Part shown: piece by piece, positions 45,857 to 54,377 of the stretch
Layout of the letters: each line of letters begins with the position of its first letter
How positions within the stretch are numbered: the first letter of the stretch is position 1
Source: DAONJL01 sp035405645 [NCBI: bacterium]
GTDB lineage: Bacteria; JAGOBX01; DAONJL01
Length of the DNA stretch: 64,000 nucleotides
Reading direction: 5' to 3'
NCBI GenBank assembly: GCA_035405645.1
Contig: DAONJL010000001.1
Coordinates: forward strand, 81,786-145,785
Notes under the pieces: generated by a model
What the model saw: only the letters and a program-made list of their open reading frames with translations
The model's database searches: none
Told to the model about the DNA's origin: nothing
Made by a program: the position numbers and the translations under genes

Positions 45857-46786
45857 ATGGATTTTATTTTAAATTTTATTTCTCTGGCTTTTTTAGCACA
45901 AATCATTAGAATTAGCATTCCATATATTTTAGCTGCAATGGGTGGTTTATTCTCTGAACGAAGTGGCGTTACGAATATTGCACTTGAAGGAATAATGCTA
46001 AATGGTGCCTTTGCTTCAGTGCTCGGCACTTATTTTACTAATAGTCCGACATTAGGTGTAATTTCTGGTATTATTGCTGGTATTTTAACTGCTTATATTC
46101 ACGCTATTATTTCGATTAGATTTAAAGCAGACCAAATTATTAGTGGGGTTGCTATAAATTTACTCGCTGTTGGTGTGACTAAATTCTTTTTAAAGATTGT
46201 TTTTGATTCTTCGAGTAATTCTTCTCGTGTTGAAGGTATTAAAATTTTTGCTATTTTTCCTGAATCAAATAATTTTTTAAGTATATTAAATCAAATCATT
46301 GGTAATCCTTTCATCTGGCTTACTTTTATTATTATTATTTTATCTCACTTTATTCTTTTCAAAACGGTTTTTGGTCTCAGGATTCGTGCGGTTGGTGAGC
46401 ATCCAAAAGCAGCTGATACACTTGGTATTAAGGTAAATTATTTACGCTATATTTGCGTGCTTATTAGTGGCGCACTCGCTGGTTTAAGTGGTAGTTGGCT
46501 TGCACTTGACCAGCATCAATTTACTGATGGTATGTCAAATGGTCGTGGATTTATTGCTATTGCTGCTGTTATTTTTGGCAGATGGAATCCTTTACCTGTT
46601 ACTGCTGCGTGTTTGTTATTTGGTTTTGCTGAAGCATTACAAATCACATTACAAAGTTTAGGCACGAACATACCAACACAATTTATACAGATGATTCCTT
46701 ATGTTTTAACTATGATTGCTCTTGCTGGTTTTATTGGCAAATCTACACCACCTGCTGCTGCTGGCAAACCTTATGAAGAAGGTTAA
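45857..46786 (+). CDS. Nucleoside ABC transporter permease 2
   Basis: 309 residues from the ATG at 45857, which has CTGGAG 6 bases upstream; an earlier in-frame start would overlap permease 1 and add 35 non-family residues. BPD_transp_2 motifs: LFSERSGVTNIALEGIMLNGAF, RFKADQIISGVAINLLAVG, RAVGEHPKAADTLGIK, GMSNGRGFIAIAAVIFGRWNP. Completes the BMP-ATPase-permease-permease importer, the same order as in the Bacillus NupNOPQ system. Confidence 0.94.
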   Translation: MDFILNFISLAFLAQIIRISIPYILAAMGGLFSERSGVTNIALEGIMLNGAFASVLGTYFTNSPTLGVISGIIAGILTAYIHAIISIRFKADQIISGVAINLLAVGVTKFFLKIVFDSSSNSSRVEGIKIFAIFPESNNFLSILNQIIGNPFIWLTFIIIILSHFILFKTVFGLRIRAVGEHPKAADTLGIKVNYLRYICVLISGALAGLSGSWLALDQHQFTDGMSNGRGFIAIAAVIFGRWNPLPVTAACLLFGFAEALQITLQSLGTNIPTQFIQMIPYVLTMIALAGFIGKSTPPAAAGKPYEEG

Positions 46787-47198
46787 ATATTTAAAAATTC
46801 AGTTTATTAAAAAATAAACACAAATCTGGGTGGTTGATTTTAAATGTAGTGCAAAGCCGACGGTGTGAGAGAGAAATTTGTTTGTGTTAATTACTAAAGT
46901 CAAAGTTAAAAGTGAACCTGAGTTAAAAATTTAAGGCACTTTAATTTACTTATGTTCACTTTAAGCCTTGAAATTAGTGTTATTTATTATTCGTGTCAAA
47001 AAAACAAAACAAGTTTATTTACAAAATGAAACTATATTTTTAAAAATATATAAAATTGCCTTATATTTAAGGTGATTAGGTGACGCCTGCTGGCACAATA
47101 ATCTAATTAATTCAATTACATCTAAAAATATTGACAATTCTCGCGTTTTTATTTATATTATAAAAATGATTTATAAAGTGAAATGTAGATGATTTATT
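46787..47198. other. Gene-free stretch after the transporter operon
   Basis: 412 bases. Just after the operon is an inverted repeat GTTTATT-AAAA-AATAAAC (46802-46819) without a T-tract, a weak terminator candidate. The middle (46850-46990) resembles the patchwork at 35880 in texture (TAGTGCAAAGCC, an ATTCGTG motif), and GCCTGCTGGC near 47085-47096 matches the reverse complement of GCCAGCAGG at 36320 over 9 bases. The right end carries the promoter for the next gene. Confidence 0.45.
47131..47159 (+). promoter_or_regulatory. Promoter of the small unknown gene
   Basis: TTGACA (47131-47136), 17 bases, TATATT (47154-47159). Expected transcription start is near 47166, which is the A of an ATG opening an eight-codon frame (47166-47192) ending just before the TTG start of the next gene. 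Confidence 0.65.
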
Positions 47199-47630
47199 TT
47201 GAATAAAAAAAATTCGAAAAAAAATAATTTAATCAAAATACCAAAAAAATCAAAAAAATACAAATTTTACAAAGGCGCTTCCTGGCTTCTTGAAGATGGT
47301 TCTATTTATCTTGTCAAAGGTTTTCACGAAGAATGGACAAAAGAATATGAAATTTATTTAGGTGGTAAATATACTGCTCTTGAATTAATTCTATTAAAAA
47401 ATTGGATTTCTATTGTTGTTTATAACAATAAATATATTGAATTTTGTATTGCTGATAGATTTAATGATAAGATTGTTACTAACCTTTTTAATTATATTTC
47501 CATAAACCAGAAAGAATGGGAAAAAATTTTAATTATGTGTTTAAAAGATAATTACTTTATAGAAATCAAAAACAAACCAGAAATTTTTGATAAAAATTAT
47601 TTTTTCTCATTAGTTCAAAAAAACACTTAA
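47199..47630 (+). CDS. Small protein of unknown function
   Basis: 143 residues, starting at a TTG; an in-frame stop 7-9 bases upstream excludes a longer form. The first 25 residues are lysine-rich and basic; the remainder mixes strands and helices with several tryptophans and aromatics (GASWLLEDGSIYLVKGFHEEW, YTALELILLKNWISIVVYNNKYIEFCIAD). No signal peptide or membrane helix. I do not recognise it. It points toward the chemosensory cluster and ends about 100 bases from cheR. The strong promoter supports that it is expressed, while the TTG start and lack of a ribosome-binding site are odd. Confidence 0.6.
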   Translation: MNKKNSKKNNLIKIPKKSKKYKFYKGASWLLEDGSIYLVKGFHEEWTKEYEIYLGGKYTALELILLKNWISIVVYNNKYIEFCIADRFNDKIVTNLFNYISINQKEWEKILIMCLKDNYFIEIKNKPEIFDKNYFFSLVQKNT

Positions 47631-47730
47631 CATTCACATTTTTAAATTTATAATTATTTTTTAGGTTCAAAAAAAATTTTTTTCTTTTAATTCTCTTTTC
47701 CAAAAAATTTGCTTAATTTTTTTATACAAA

Positions 47731-48570
47731 TTATTTTTCTGGTTTATAATAAACTATTTGGTCATATAATTTTTTATAGTTAAAGGCATTTGTTATTCTA
47801 CTCATTGATTCAGAATGCCCTAAAAAAATATAACCACCAGGATTTAAACTATTGTAAAAATGATTAACAACCTGTCTTCGTGAATCTTCATCAAAATATA
47901 TTAATGCATTTCTACAAAAAATAACATCAAAATTTCGCATTTGACTCATCTTCTCATCATCAAAAAAATTCAAATGTTCAAAGTATGTAAATTCTTTTAA
48001 TACATTTGATACACAATATTTATTATCTGCACTTTTGTATATATACCTGTCAAAATAAGTTGGTGGTATAAATTTTACGCTTCGTTCATTATATTTTCCT
48101 TCGATTGCCTGTTTTAATACTCTCTTATCTATATCAGTCCCAATTAACTCTATTTTCCATTTATTTATATCATCAATCATTTCTAATATAATAATTGCAA
48201 GAGTATAAACTTCTTCACCAGAAGAACAGGCAGCAGACCAGATTCTCAATAAATTACTATTAATTTTAGATTTTTTTTCTAATATTTCAGGTAAGCAACA
48301 TTCAGCAAACACTTTTAATTGGTCAAATTCTCTAAAAAAATAAGTTTCATTCGTTGTAATTGCATTTATTAATTTTTGAAATTTTTGACCATCAAAATCA
48401 TAAAATTTTATTATTCTGAAATATTCATCAAAATCATAAATATTCTCTTCTTTCATTAATAATTCAACTCGTCGTTTTATAAAAAATAATTTTTTATCTT
48501 CAAAAAATAAACCTGTTCTTCGATATATTAACTCCTGTAATTTTTTAAAATTATCATAACTCAAAATCAT
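47731..48570 (-). CDS. cheR: Chemoreceptor methyltransferase CheR
   Basis: 279 residues: the N-terminal helical domain (1-75) and a SAM-dependent methyltransferase domain with RIWSAACSSGEEVYTLAI, LIGTDIDKRVLKQA, the ARxGxY-like GKYNERSVKFI and FCRNALIYFD, ending GGYIFLGHSESM. It adds methyl groups to receptor glutamates. The cluster's own receptor lacks a CheR-binding C-terminal pentapeptide. Last gene of the chemosensory cluster, 153 bases after cheB. Confidence 0.95.
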   Translation of the reverse strand: MILSYDNFKKLQELIYRRTGLFFEDKKLFFIKRRVELLMKEENIYDFDEYFRIIKFYDFDGQKFQKLINAITTNETYFFREFDQLKVFAECCLPEILEKKSKINSNLLRIWSAACSSGEEVYTLAIIILEMIDDINKWKIELIGTDIDKRVLKQAIEGKYNERSVKFIPPTYFDRYIYKSADNKYCVSNVLKEFTYFEHLNFFDDEKMSQMRNFDVIFCRNALIYFDEDSRRQVVNHFYNSLNPGGYIFLGHSESMSRITNAFNYKKLYDQIVYYKPEK

Positions 48571-48723
48571 AATAATTTTAACCTCTATTTGTTTCTAAAT
48601 TTGCTATATAAAATTTTTAATTTTCAGAATTGACTATTTGTTATCTACAGTTTTAAACCTCGCAATTGAAATTTCAATAATTTTCATTTTTAGCAATCTT
48701 TACATCCTACAATAACTATTCAC

Positions 48724-49785
48724 TTAATCTTCATTCACAACTTTAATAATCTCTTCTGCTATTTTATATGAAGGTGCGACAACATCAACAGCACCTAATT
48801 CAATTGCTCGAGCCGGCATTCCAAATACTATTGCTGTTTCCTCACTTTCTGCAATTGTCCTTCCACCTGCCTGTTTTATTTTAAGCATTGCTGCTGCTCC
48901 ATCATCACCCATTCCTGTCATTAATACACCTATTGTCTTATTACCAAATACTTTTAGCACTGATTCCATGCATACATCAACTGATGGTTTAAATAAATGT
49001 TCGGGTAATGATGGTGTTCTTATTATTATATCACCTTCACTTTTTTTATATAGTGTCAAATGATAACCACCTTTTCCGACAAAACAAATTCCAGGCGCTA
49101 CTTTATCGGTCGCTTCTACTTCTTTTACTTTTAACTGGCAATACCTGTCCAATCTTTCGGCAAATTGTCCTGTAAAATTAGGCGGCATATGTTGAATTAA
49201 AAAAACAGCAGCATTCAAATCAGCAGGTAAATATGGCAAAACATCGTAAATTGTTTTTGGTCCGCCAGTTGATATTCCAATCACTACTGCTTTATAATCT
49301 GTTATTTCTCTTATTCTTTCTTTTTTTGGTTTTAGTATTTCTGGTTCTATTGTTACTTTTTTTCTTTCCTTATATAATCGTCTTTTATTTCGGACTGCTG
49401 CTTTTAATTTTGTTCGTAGTTCATCTGCAACTACATCCATTTTTGCTGAAATTGTTCCACCTGGTTTTGCCACATAATCAAATGCACCTAATTCTAATGC
49501 TTCAAAAGTTGTGAGTGCACCTTCAGTAGTTAATGATGAAACCACTACAACAGGACAAATCTTTTCATTCACTATAATTTGCAATGCTGTCAAGCCATCT
49601 AATTGCGGCATATTTATATCCATTGTTACAACATCAGGTTTTAATTCTCTTGCTTTATTTACTGCTTCTACTCCATCTCTTGCTATTCCGATTACTTCAA
49701 ATTCTTCATCTTCTTCTAAAATTGTTCGCAATACTTTTCTTGTTAATGCTGAATCATCAACAATTAAAACTTTGATTTTTTCCAT
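48724..49785 (-). CDS. cheB: Chemotaxis methylesterase/deamidase CheB
   Basis: 353 residues. Receiver domain (4-120) with phospho-acceptor D56 (VTMDINMPQLDG), linker, then the methylesterase domain with catalytic S172 (GISTGG), H199 (LIQHMP) and D295 (GMGDDG). It removes receptor methyl groups when phosphorylated by CheA. Starts 22 bases after cheA. Confidence 0.96.
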   Translation of the reverse strand: MEKIKVLIVDDSALTRKVLRTILEEDEEFEVIGIARDGVEAVNKARELKPDVVTMDINMPQLDGLTALQIIVNEKICPVVVVSSLTTEGALTTFEALELGAFDYVAKPGGTISAKMDVVADELRTKLKAAVRNKRRLYKERKKVTIEPEILKPKKERIREITDYKAVVIGISTGGPKTIYDVLPYLPADLNAAVFLIQHMPPNFTGQFAERLDRYCQLKVKEVEATDKVAPGICFVGKGGYHLTLYKKSEGDIIIRTPSLPEHLFKPSVDVCMESVLKVFGNKTIGVLMTGMGDDGAAAMLKIKQAGGRTIAESEETAIVFGMPARAIELGAVDVVAPSYKIAEEIIKVVNED

Positions 49786-49807
49786 TATTTTTTTCCTTCT
49801 TTCTTTT

Positions 49808-52300
49808 CTACAATAATTTTGCTGGATTTAATATTAGTTCAATACTGCCATCTGCCATTATTGATGCACCAGAAAAATACGGAATTTTTTCTAATCCACA
49901 ATTTAAAGATTTGATTATTATTTGTCTTTCGGAGAAAAATTTATCAACAACCAGACCAAACATTTTATCTCTTGATGATATAACAACAACTGGATAAATT
50001 GAATTATCTTGAACAGAATAATTTAATATTTCAGATAAAAAAACAATTGGTAAAATTCTGCCGCGATAATAAACCATTTTTTTATTTTTATAATATACTA
50101 TATCTTCTTTCTTAATTTTTATTGTTTCAAATATTGTTTCAATTGGTATAAGATATAAATCACCATTGCAGGAAACTTCTAATGCTCTTGTTATTGCTAA
50201 TGTTAATGGTAAAATAATTGTTATTGTTGTTCCAACGCCATATTCACTATCTATTTCAATTTTCCCACCTATTAATGTAATATTTGTTTTTACTACATCC
50301 ATACCAACACCGCGGCCAGAAATTTCCGTTACTTTTTCTGCTGTGCTAAATCCCGGCAAAAATATAAAATCTATTATTTCTTTTTTTGTCATTTTTCTTA
50401 CTTCTTCTTCTGTGCTTAATCCTTTTTCTATTATTTTTTTCTTGATTTTTTCTATATCTATTCCTCTTCCATCATCTTTAATTTCTATATACACATTATT
50501 ATTTTGATTTATTGCCGTTAATTTTATTATGCCTTCTTCATTTTTACCTGCTTTTTTTCGTTCGTCTGGTTTCTCTATTCCGTGGTCAACACTATTCCGT
50601 AATATATGTAATAATGGGTCTATTATTTTTTCGATTATCGCTTTATCTAATTTTACTTCTTCACCATACATTTCTAATCGAACTTTTTTATTATTATTTC
50701 TTGATATATCTCTTACCATTCTCGTAAATCTATTAAATATCGTTTTTATTGGAACCATTCTTATATCCATTACTAATTGATGTAAATCATCGGATAATTT
50801 ACTGAATTTATTTGATATATCTTTTATTTCTTTTATTATTTTATTTTTTTCTATTTGTTTATCTGTTTTTCTTAATACATCGTATAATAAATCAATCGAA
50901 CTTTTTGCTACAATTAATTCACTACTTATGCCCATTAAATTATCTAATTTTTCCATTGTTACTTTTATTTCAGTTATTGCTTTTTCTATTTCTACTTCTT
51001 CTTTTTCTACTTTTGGTTTTTCTTCTTCTTTCTTTTTCTCTTCTATTTTTGTTGTTTGTTCTTTTTGCAAATTTTCTAACCATATTCTAAATTCTTCTCT
51101 CGTTGTTTCTATCAAACTTACTATTTCACTTATTTCGTTTTCGCTGATAAAATCTAAAAATTTTAATTGTTCATTACTAAAATTTATTAAATCATTCCGT
51201 TTTACTATATTTGCTGAACTTATTATTGTCTTTATATTATTTCGCAATCTCTTTATTAGTGCTTCTTTATTTTCTTTTTTACTTACTAATTCATTAAATA
51301 TATTTACTATACTTTTTAGCATTTGAATGGAAATATTATAAAATGCTGCTTCTTCTGCACTAAAACCTATCTTTGACTTTTTTATTATTTGATAATCTAT
51401 CATTTGCTTTGTTTTTTTAGATAATTCTTCTAATAAAAGCATTGGTATTTTTTCGATTTTTTCATTATTCTTAAATGCTTTTATACATCTTCTTATTTCA
51501 TCAATTACATTCAATAATAAATCAATTATTTTTTCATTTATCTCTATTTCTTTTGTTTTTATTTTATTTATTAATGTTTCGGTTAAATGACTTATCTTCT
51601 GGATTAAAACAACTGCATTTTCTAATGTTATTTCCGATGTTTGTAATTGACTGATTATTAGTTGCGCATCGCCTTTTATTGTATGTAATTCTCTATATAT
51701 TTGATTTATATCTTCTTCAATATATTCTTTTTTTTCTATTTTTATTATTTTTTCTTCTATTACATTTAAACGGTCTTCGGTTTGTGATATAAAGCCTCTT
51801 TTTATTTCTTCACTTATCTCTTTTTTTATTTCTTTTTTTTCTTTTATTTCTTCCTTTTTTTGTTTTACTCCTTTTATTTTTTGTATTTCTTCTATTAAGT
51901 CTTCGTATTCTATTTCTGATATATTTATCAAATATTTTTCTTTTTCGGTTTTTTTCGCTTCTGTTATTTTTTCTCTTATGTTTTTATATATTTGTGTTAT
52001 TCTATCAATTACTTTTAATAATATTTCTACTATTCTTTCATCTGTTATTTCTTTTTCTTCTTTTATTTTGTTTAATAATTCTTCTGATGAATGTGATAAA
52101 TTTCTTATGTTAGATAAATTAATAAATGATGATGCACCTTTGATAGTATGAAAATGCCGATATATTTCATTTACTAAACTTATATCAAATGTGACTTCTA
52201 ATTTTAATAAAGATGATTCTATTGTTTCTATATTTGTTTTTAATTCATCAAAAAATTCAAACATTATCATTAAATCATCTTTATTTAATTCAAGTTCCAT
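49808..52300 (-). CDS. cheA: CheA histidine kinase with two Hpt domains
   Basis: 830 residues from the ATG at 52300 (AAAGG eight bases upstream). Two phosphotransfer domains: H51 (HTIKGASS) and H206 (HTIKGDAQ), followed by a third helical bundle (about 320-415) with Hpt-like length but no HxxKG motif. Then the dimerisation domain (about 440-530), the ATPase (N-box HILRNSVDHGIE, G1 DDGRGID, GRGVGMDVV) and the CheW-like regulatory domain ending at the C-terminus. No CheY-binding P2 domain is obvious. Autophosphorylates under receptor control and passes phosphate to receivers such as CheB and the CheY at 52483. Confidence 0.95.
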   Translation of the reverse strand: MELELNKDDLMIMFEFFDELKTNIETIESSLLKLEVTFDISLVNEIYRHFHTIKGASSFINLSNIRNLSHSSEELLNKIKEEKEITDERIVEILLKVIDRITQIYKNIREKITEAKKTEKEKYLINISEIEYEDLIEEIQKIKGVKQKKEEIKEKKEIKKEISEEIKRGFISQTEDRLNVIEEKIIKIEKKEYIEEDINQIYRELHTIKGDAQLIISQLQTSEITLENAVVLIQKISHLTETLINKIKTKEIEINEKIIDLLLNVIDEIRRCIKAFKNNEKIEKIPMLLLEELSKKTKQMIDYQIIKKSKIGFSAEEAAFYNISIQMLKSIVNIFNELVSKKENKEALIKRLRNNIKTIISSANIVKRNDLINFSNEQLKFLDFISENEISEIVSLIETTREEFRIWLENLQKEQTTKIEEKKKEEEKPKVEKEEVEIEKAITEIKVTMEKLDNLMGISSELIVAKSSIDLLYDVLRKTDKQIEKNKIIKEIKDISNKFSKLSDDLHQLVMDIRMVPIKTIFNRFTRMVRDISRNNNKKVRLEMYGEEVKLDKAIIEKIIDPLLHILRNSVDHGIEKPDERKKAGKNEEGIIKLTAINQNNNVYIEIKDDGRGIDIEKIKKKIIEKGLSTEEEVRKMTKKEIIDFIFLPGFSTAEKVTEISGRGVGMDVVKTNITLIGGKIEIDSEYGVGTTITIILPLTLAITRALEVSCNGDLYLIPIETIFETIKIKKEDIVYYKNKKMVYYRGRILPIVFLSEILNYSVQDNSIYPVVVISSRDKMFGLVVDKFFSERQIIIKSLNCGLEKIPYFSGASIMADGSIELILNPAKLL

Positions 52301-52440
52301 TTTCAATACCTTTCAAAAATAATTTTAATGCTTTTCGCAAATTTATCTCTTTCAAAAAACCTTATGCACTTATCAATTTTTTCAATCTTATTTTTGCTTG
52401 TTCCATTAATTACAAGAATAACACTAATTATTTTTTACAC

Positions 52441-52455
52441 TCACTAAAAACTCTG
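52441..52455 (-). repeat. Dispersed repeat copy, 15 bp identical to 35935-35949
   Basis: Read on the minus strand this is CAGAGTTTTTAGTGA, the same 15 bases found on the plus strand at 35935. The bases before it (GTGCAGAGTG nearby) also belong to the same motif family. It lies in the 176-bp gap between the CheY and CheA genes, which is otherwise featureless. Confidence 0.55.
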
Positions 52456-52482
52456 TTCTCTTCACTCTGCACCATTATTCCT

Positions 52483-52845
52483 TTAACTATCTAACAACAT
52501 CTTTATATTTGCTGTTAAAAATTCTGGTTCTACTGGTTTCATTATAAATACTACTTTTTCTAAATTTAATATCTCTTCATCGTGTGGATTATCATCTGTT
52601 GATATAATTATTATTGGCATTATTTCTCCACTCGATGCTGACCTAATTTTTCTTATCAAACTTAATCCATCTAAATTCGGCATATTTATATCAACTAACA
52701 TTAAATCATATTTTTTATTACTTATTTTATCTATTGCCTCTACTCCATCACTTGCTATATCTACATTATGTCCTTCTGATTTTAATATATACGAATGATA
52801 ATTTTGTGTTAATTCAGAATCATCAACTACTAAAATTTCTGCCAT
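52483..52845 (-). CDS. CheY-like single-domain response regulator
   Basis: 120 residues, one receiver domain: VDDSELTQ near the start, phospho-acceptor D52 (MLVDINMPNLDG), conserved threonine region IIISTDD, and lysine in FIMKPVEPE. No output domain, so it may diffuse to a target such as the flagellar switch or act as a phosphate sink. It follows the HEAT-repeat gene by 6 bases and precedes cheA by 176. Confidence 0.9.
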   Translation of the reverse strand: MAEILVVDDSELTQNYHSYILKSEGHNVDIASDGVEAIDKISNKKYDLMLVDINMPNLDGLSLIRKIRSASSGEIMPIIIISTDDNPHDEEILNLEKVVFIMKPVEPEFLTANIKMLLDS

Positions 52846-52851
52846 ATTTTC

Positions 52852-53970
52852 TCACCACCTGAATTTTTCATTTATTTTTTTTATTTCTTCTATGGTAAAA
52901 TCTATCTCTTCTTTTATATTTTCTGATAAATTATTCCGCATCTTTAATTCTTCTAATAATTTTATATCATTCATTTCACCATTTACTGATAATATTTCAA
53001 GTGCACTCATTATTAACATTTCATCATTTGTCATTAAATATTTTAATGCAATTTCTTTTGCTTTCACTGGTGAATATTTTGATAAAAAATTTATTATCTC
53101 ATATTTATACATCTGATTTATATTTTTGTCTGTTAATTTCTCTAATATTATTATTATTTGTTCTGGCACTTCTATTAAATTATGTCGCTGGCATAATGTT
53201 ATTGTGGCTGTTAATAACTCTTTTAATGCTATTTCTCCATAATGCTCAAATAAAAATATTAAATCATTCAAATTTGATTTTTCACCTATTTTCCCTAATA
53301 ATTTTATATAACTAAAAACAACAAATTTATTTTGTGATTTTAAATCTTCAAAATGTCTCGATATAAAATTAAATATTGCAGTATCACCAATATTGCCCAA
53401 TGCTTCAAGGCACGCACATTTTAGCATTACATTTGTTGTTTCCTCAAATATATTTATTATATCTTTCACTGAACCTTTATCTTTTCGTAAGCCAATATAT
53501 TCAACTGCTGTTATTACATTATTTATATTTTCATCACGCAAACCTTTTCTCAACCCACTTATTGCTTCTGCGGACAATGTGCTATATAATATATCAAGTG
53601 CATGTTTTCGAACATTTTTATCCGGGTCATCTAATAATCGCATTAACTTCTCTACTGGCTCTTTTTCCATAAATTCTACTATTTCTATTACTTTATTTCG
53701 GATAAATGAATTATTGTTTTTTATTAATGGCAAAATATGTTTCATTAACACTCCGGATGAGATTTCTTTCAATAGATTAAAAATATTTTCCTTTATAAAT
53801 ATTGATGATTGCTGGCTTATTACTAAATTTACTAATGGTTTTATTACTTCATTTTCGTATGCTATTAATATTTTTTTTATGCTTTCATATACCTTAGCCT
53901 CTTCTGCTGTTCTCTGTAATTTTTCTATTTCTTCTAATAAATTTATTTCTAATTCTGTCATTTCTTTCAC
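52852..53970 (-). CDS. HEAT-repeat protein in the chemosensory cluster
   Basis: 372 residues, entirely helical. Repeating two-helix units of HEAT/PBS-lyase type are visible from about residue 60 onward (NSFIRNKVIEIVEFMEK, DPDKNVRKHALDILYSTL, CACLEALGNIGDTAIF, NEMLIMSALEILSVNGE). No catalytic motif. The start overlaps the receiver gene before it (ATGA) and CheY follows closely, so it sits in the middle of a receiver-HEAT-receiver unit. A protein-binding scaffold or receiver target is the likely role; the same combination is fused in one protein at 18392. Confidence 0.85.
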   Translation of the reverse strand: MKEMTELEINLLEEIEKLQRTAEEAKVYESIKKILIAYENEVIKPLVNLVISQQSSIFIKENIFNLLKEISSGVLMKHILPLIKNNNSFIRNKVIEIVEFMEKEPVEKLMRLLDDPDKNVRKHALDILYSTLSAEAISGLRKGLRDENINNVITAVEYIGLRKDKGSVKDIINIFEETTNVMLKCACLEALGNIGDTAIFNFISRHFEDLKSQNKFVVFSYIKLLGKIGEKSNLNDLIFLFEHYGEIALKELLTATITLCQRHNLIEVPEQIIIILEKLTDKNINQMYKYEIINFLSKYSPVKAKEIALKYLMTNDEMLIMSALEILSVNGEMNDIKLLEELKMRNNLSENIKEEIDFTIEEIKKINEKFRW

Positions 53971-54377
53971 CTCTTAAATGATTTCTTTACTATCTCATCC
54001 CATCTATTTAATTTTTCTATTGAATAATTTAATAATTTTACAATCTCTTCTAAATCATCAAATGGTTTTAAAATATAATCATTTGCACCTGCATTTAAAC
54101 ATTCTATTGCTTTTTCAGTTGTCGTAAAACCAGTCATTATTATTACCTGAATTAAACCATCTATTTCTTTTATCTTTTTTAATAATGTAATGCCATCCAT
54201 TTCTGGCATCATTATATCAGTTAATACTATATGGAATTTCTCTTTTTCAATTAATTCAATTGCTTTGATTGGATTTGTTTCACTTTTCACCTCTAAATTT
54301 TCTTCTAATTCTAACCTATACTTTAATGTATCAATTATATTTTCTTCATCATCAATTATTAATATTTTTCTTTTCAT
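53967..54377 (-). CDS. Single-domain response regulator with C-terminal tail
   Basis: 136 residues: receiver with D54 (VLTDIMMPEMDG), MTGFTT switch region and K in ILKPFDD, then a tail (about 118-136: NYSIEKLNRWDEIVKK). The tail resembles that of the receiver at 58228 (IEKRIARWKVIIAE), which suggests these two are paralogues with a common partner. It overlaps the upstream histidine kinase by 26 bases and the HEAT gene by 4. Confidence 0.9.
   Translation of the reverse strand: MKRKILIIDDEENIIDTLKYRLELEENLEVKSETNPIKAIELIEKEKFHIVLTDIMMPEMDGITLLKKIKEIDGLIQVIIMTGFTTTEKAIECLNAGANDYILKPFDDLEEIVKLLNYSIEKLNRWDEIVKKSFKR

Noticed and set aside
46802-46819. Intrinsic terminator after the transporter operon
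   Set aside because: The 7-bp stem is perfect but AT-only apart from one GC pair and is not followed by a T-tract, so I list it only as a weak inverted repeat.
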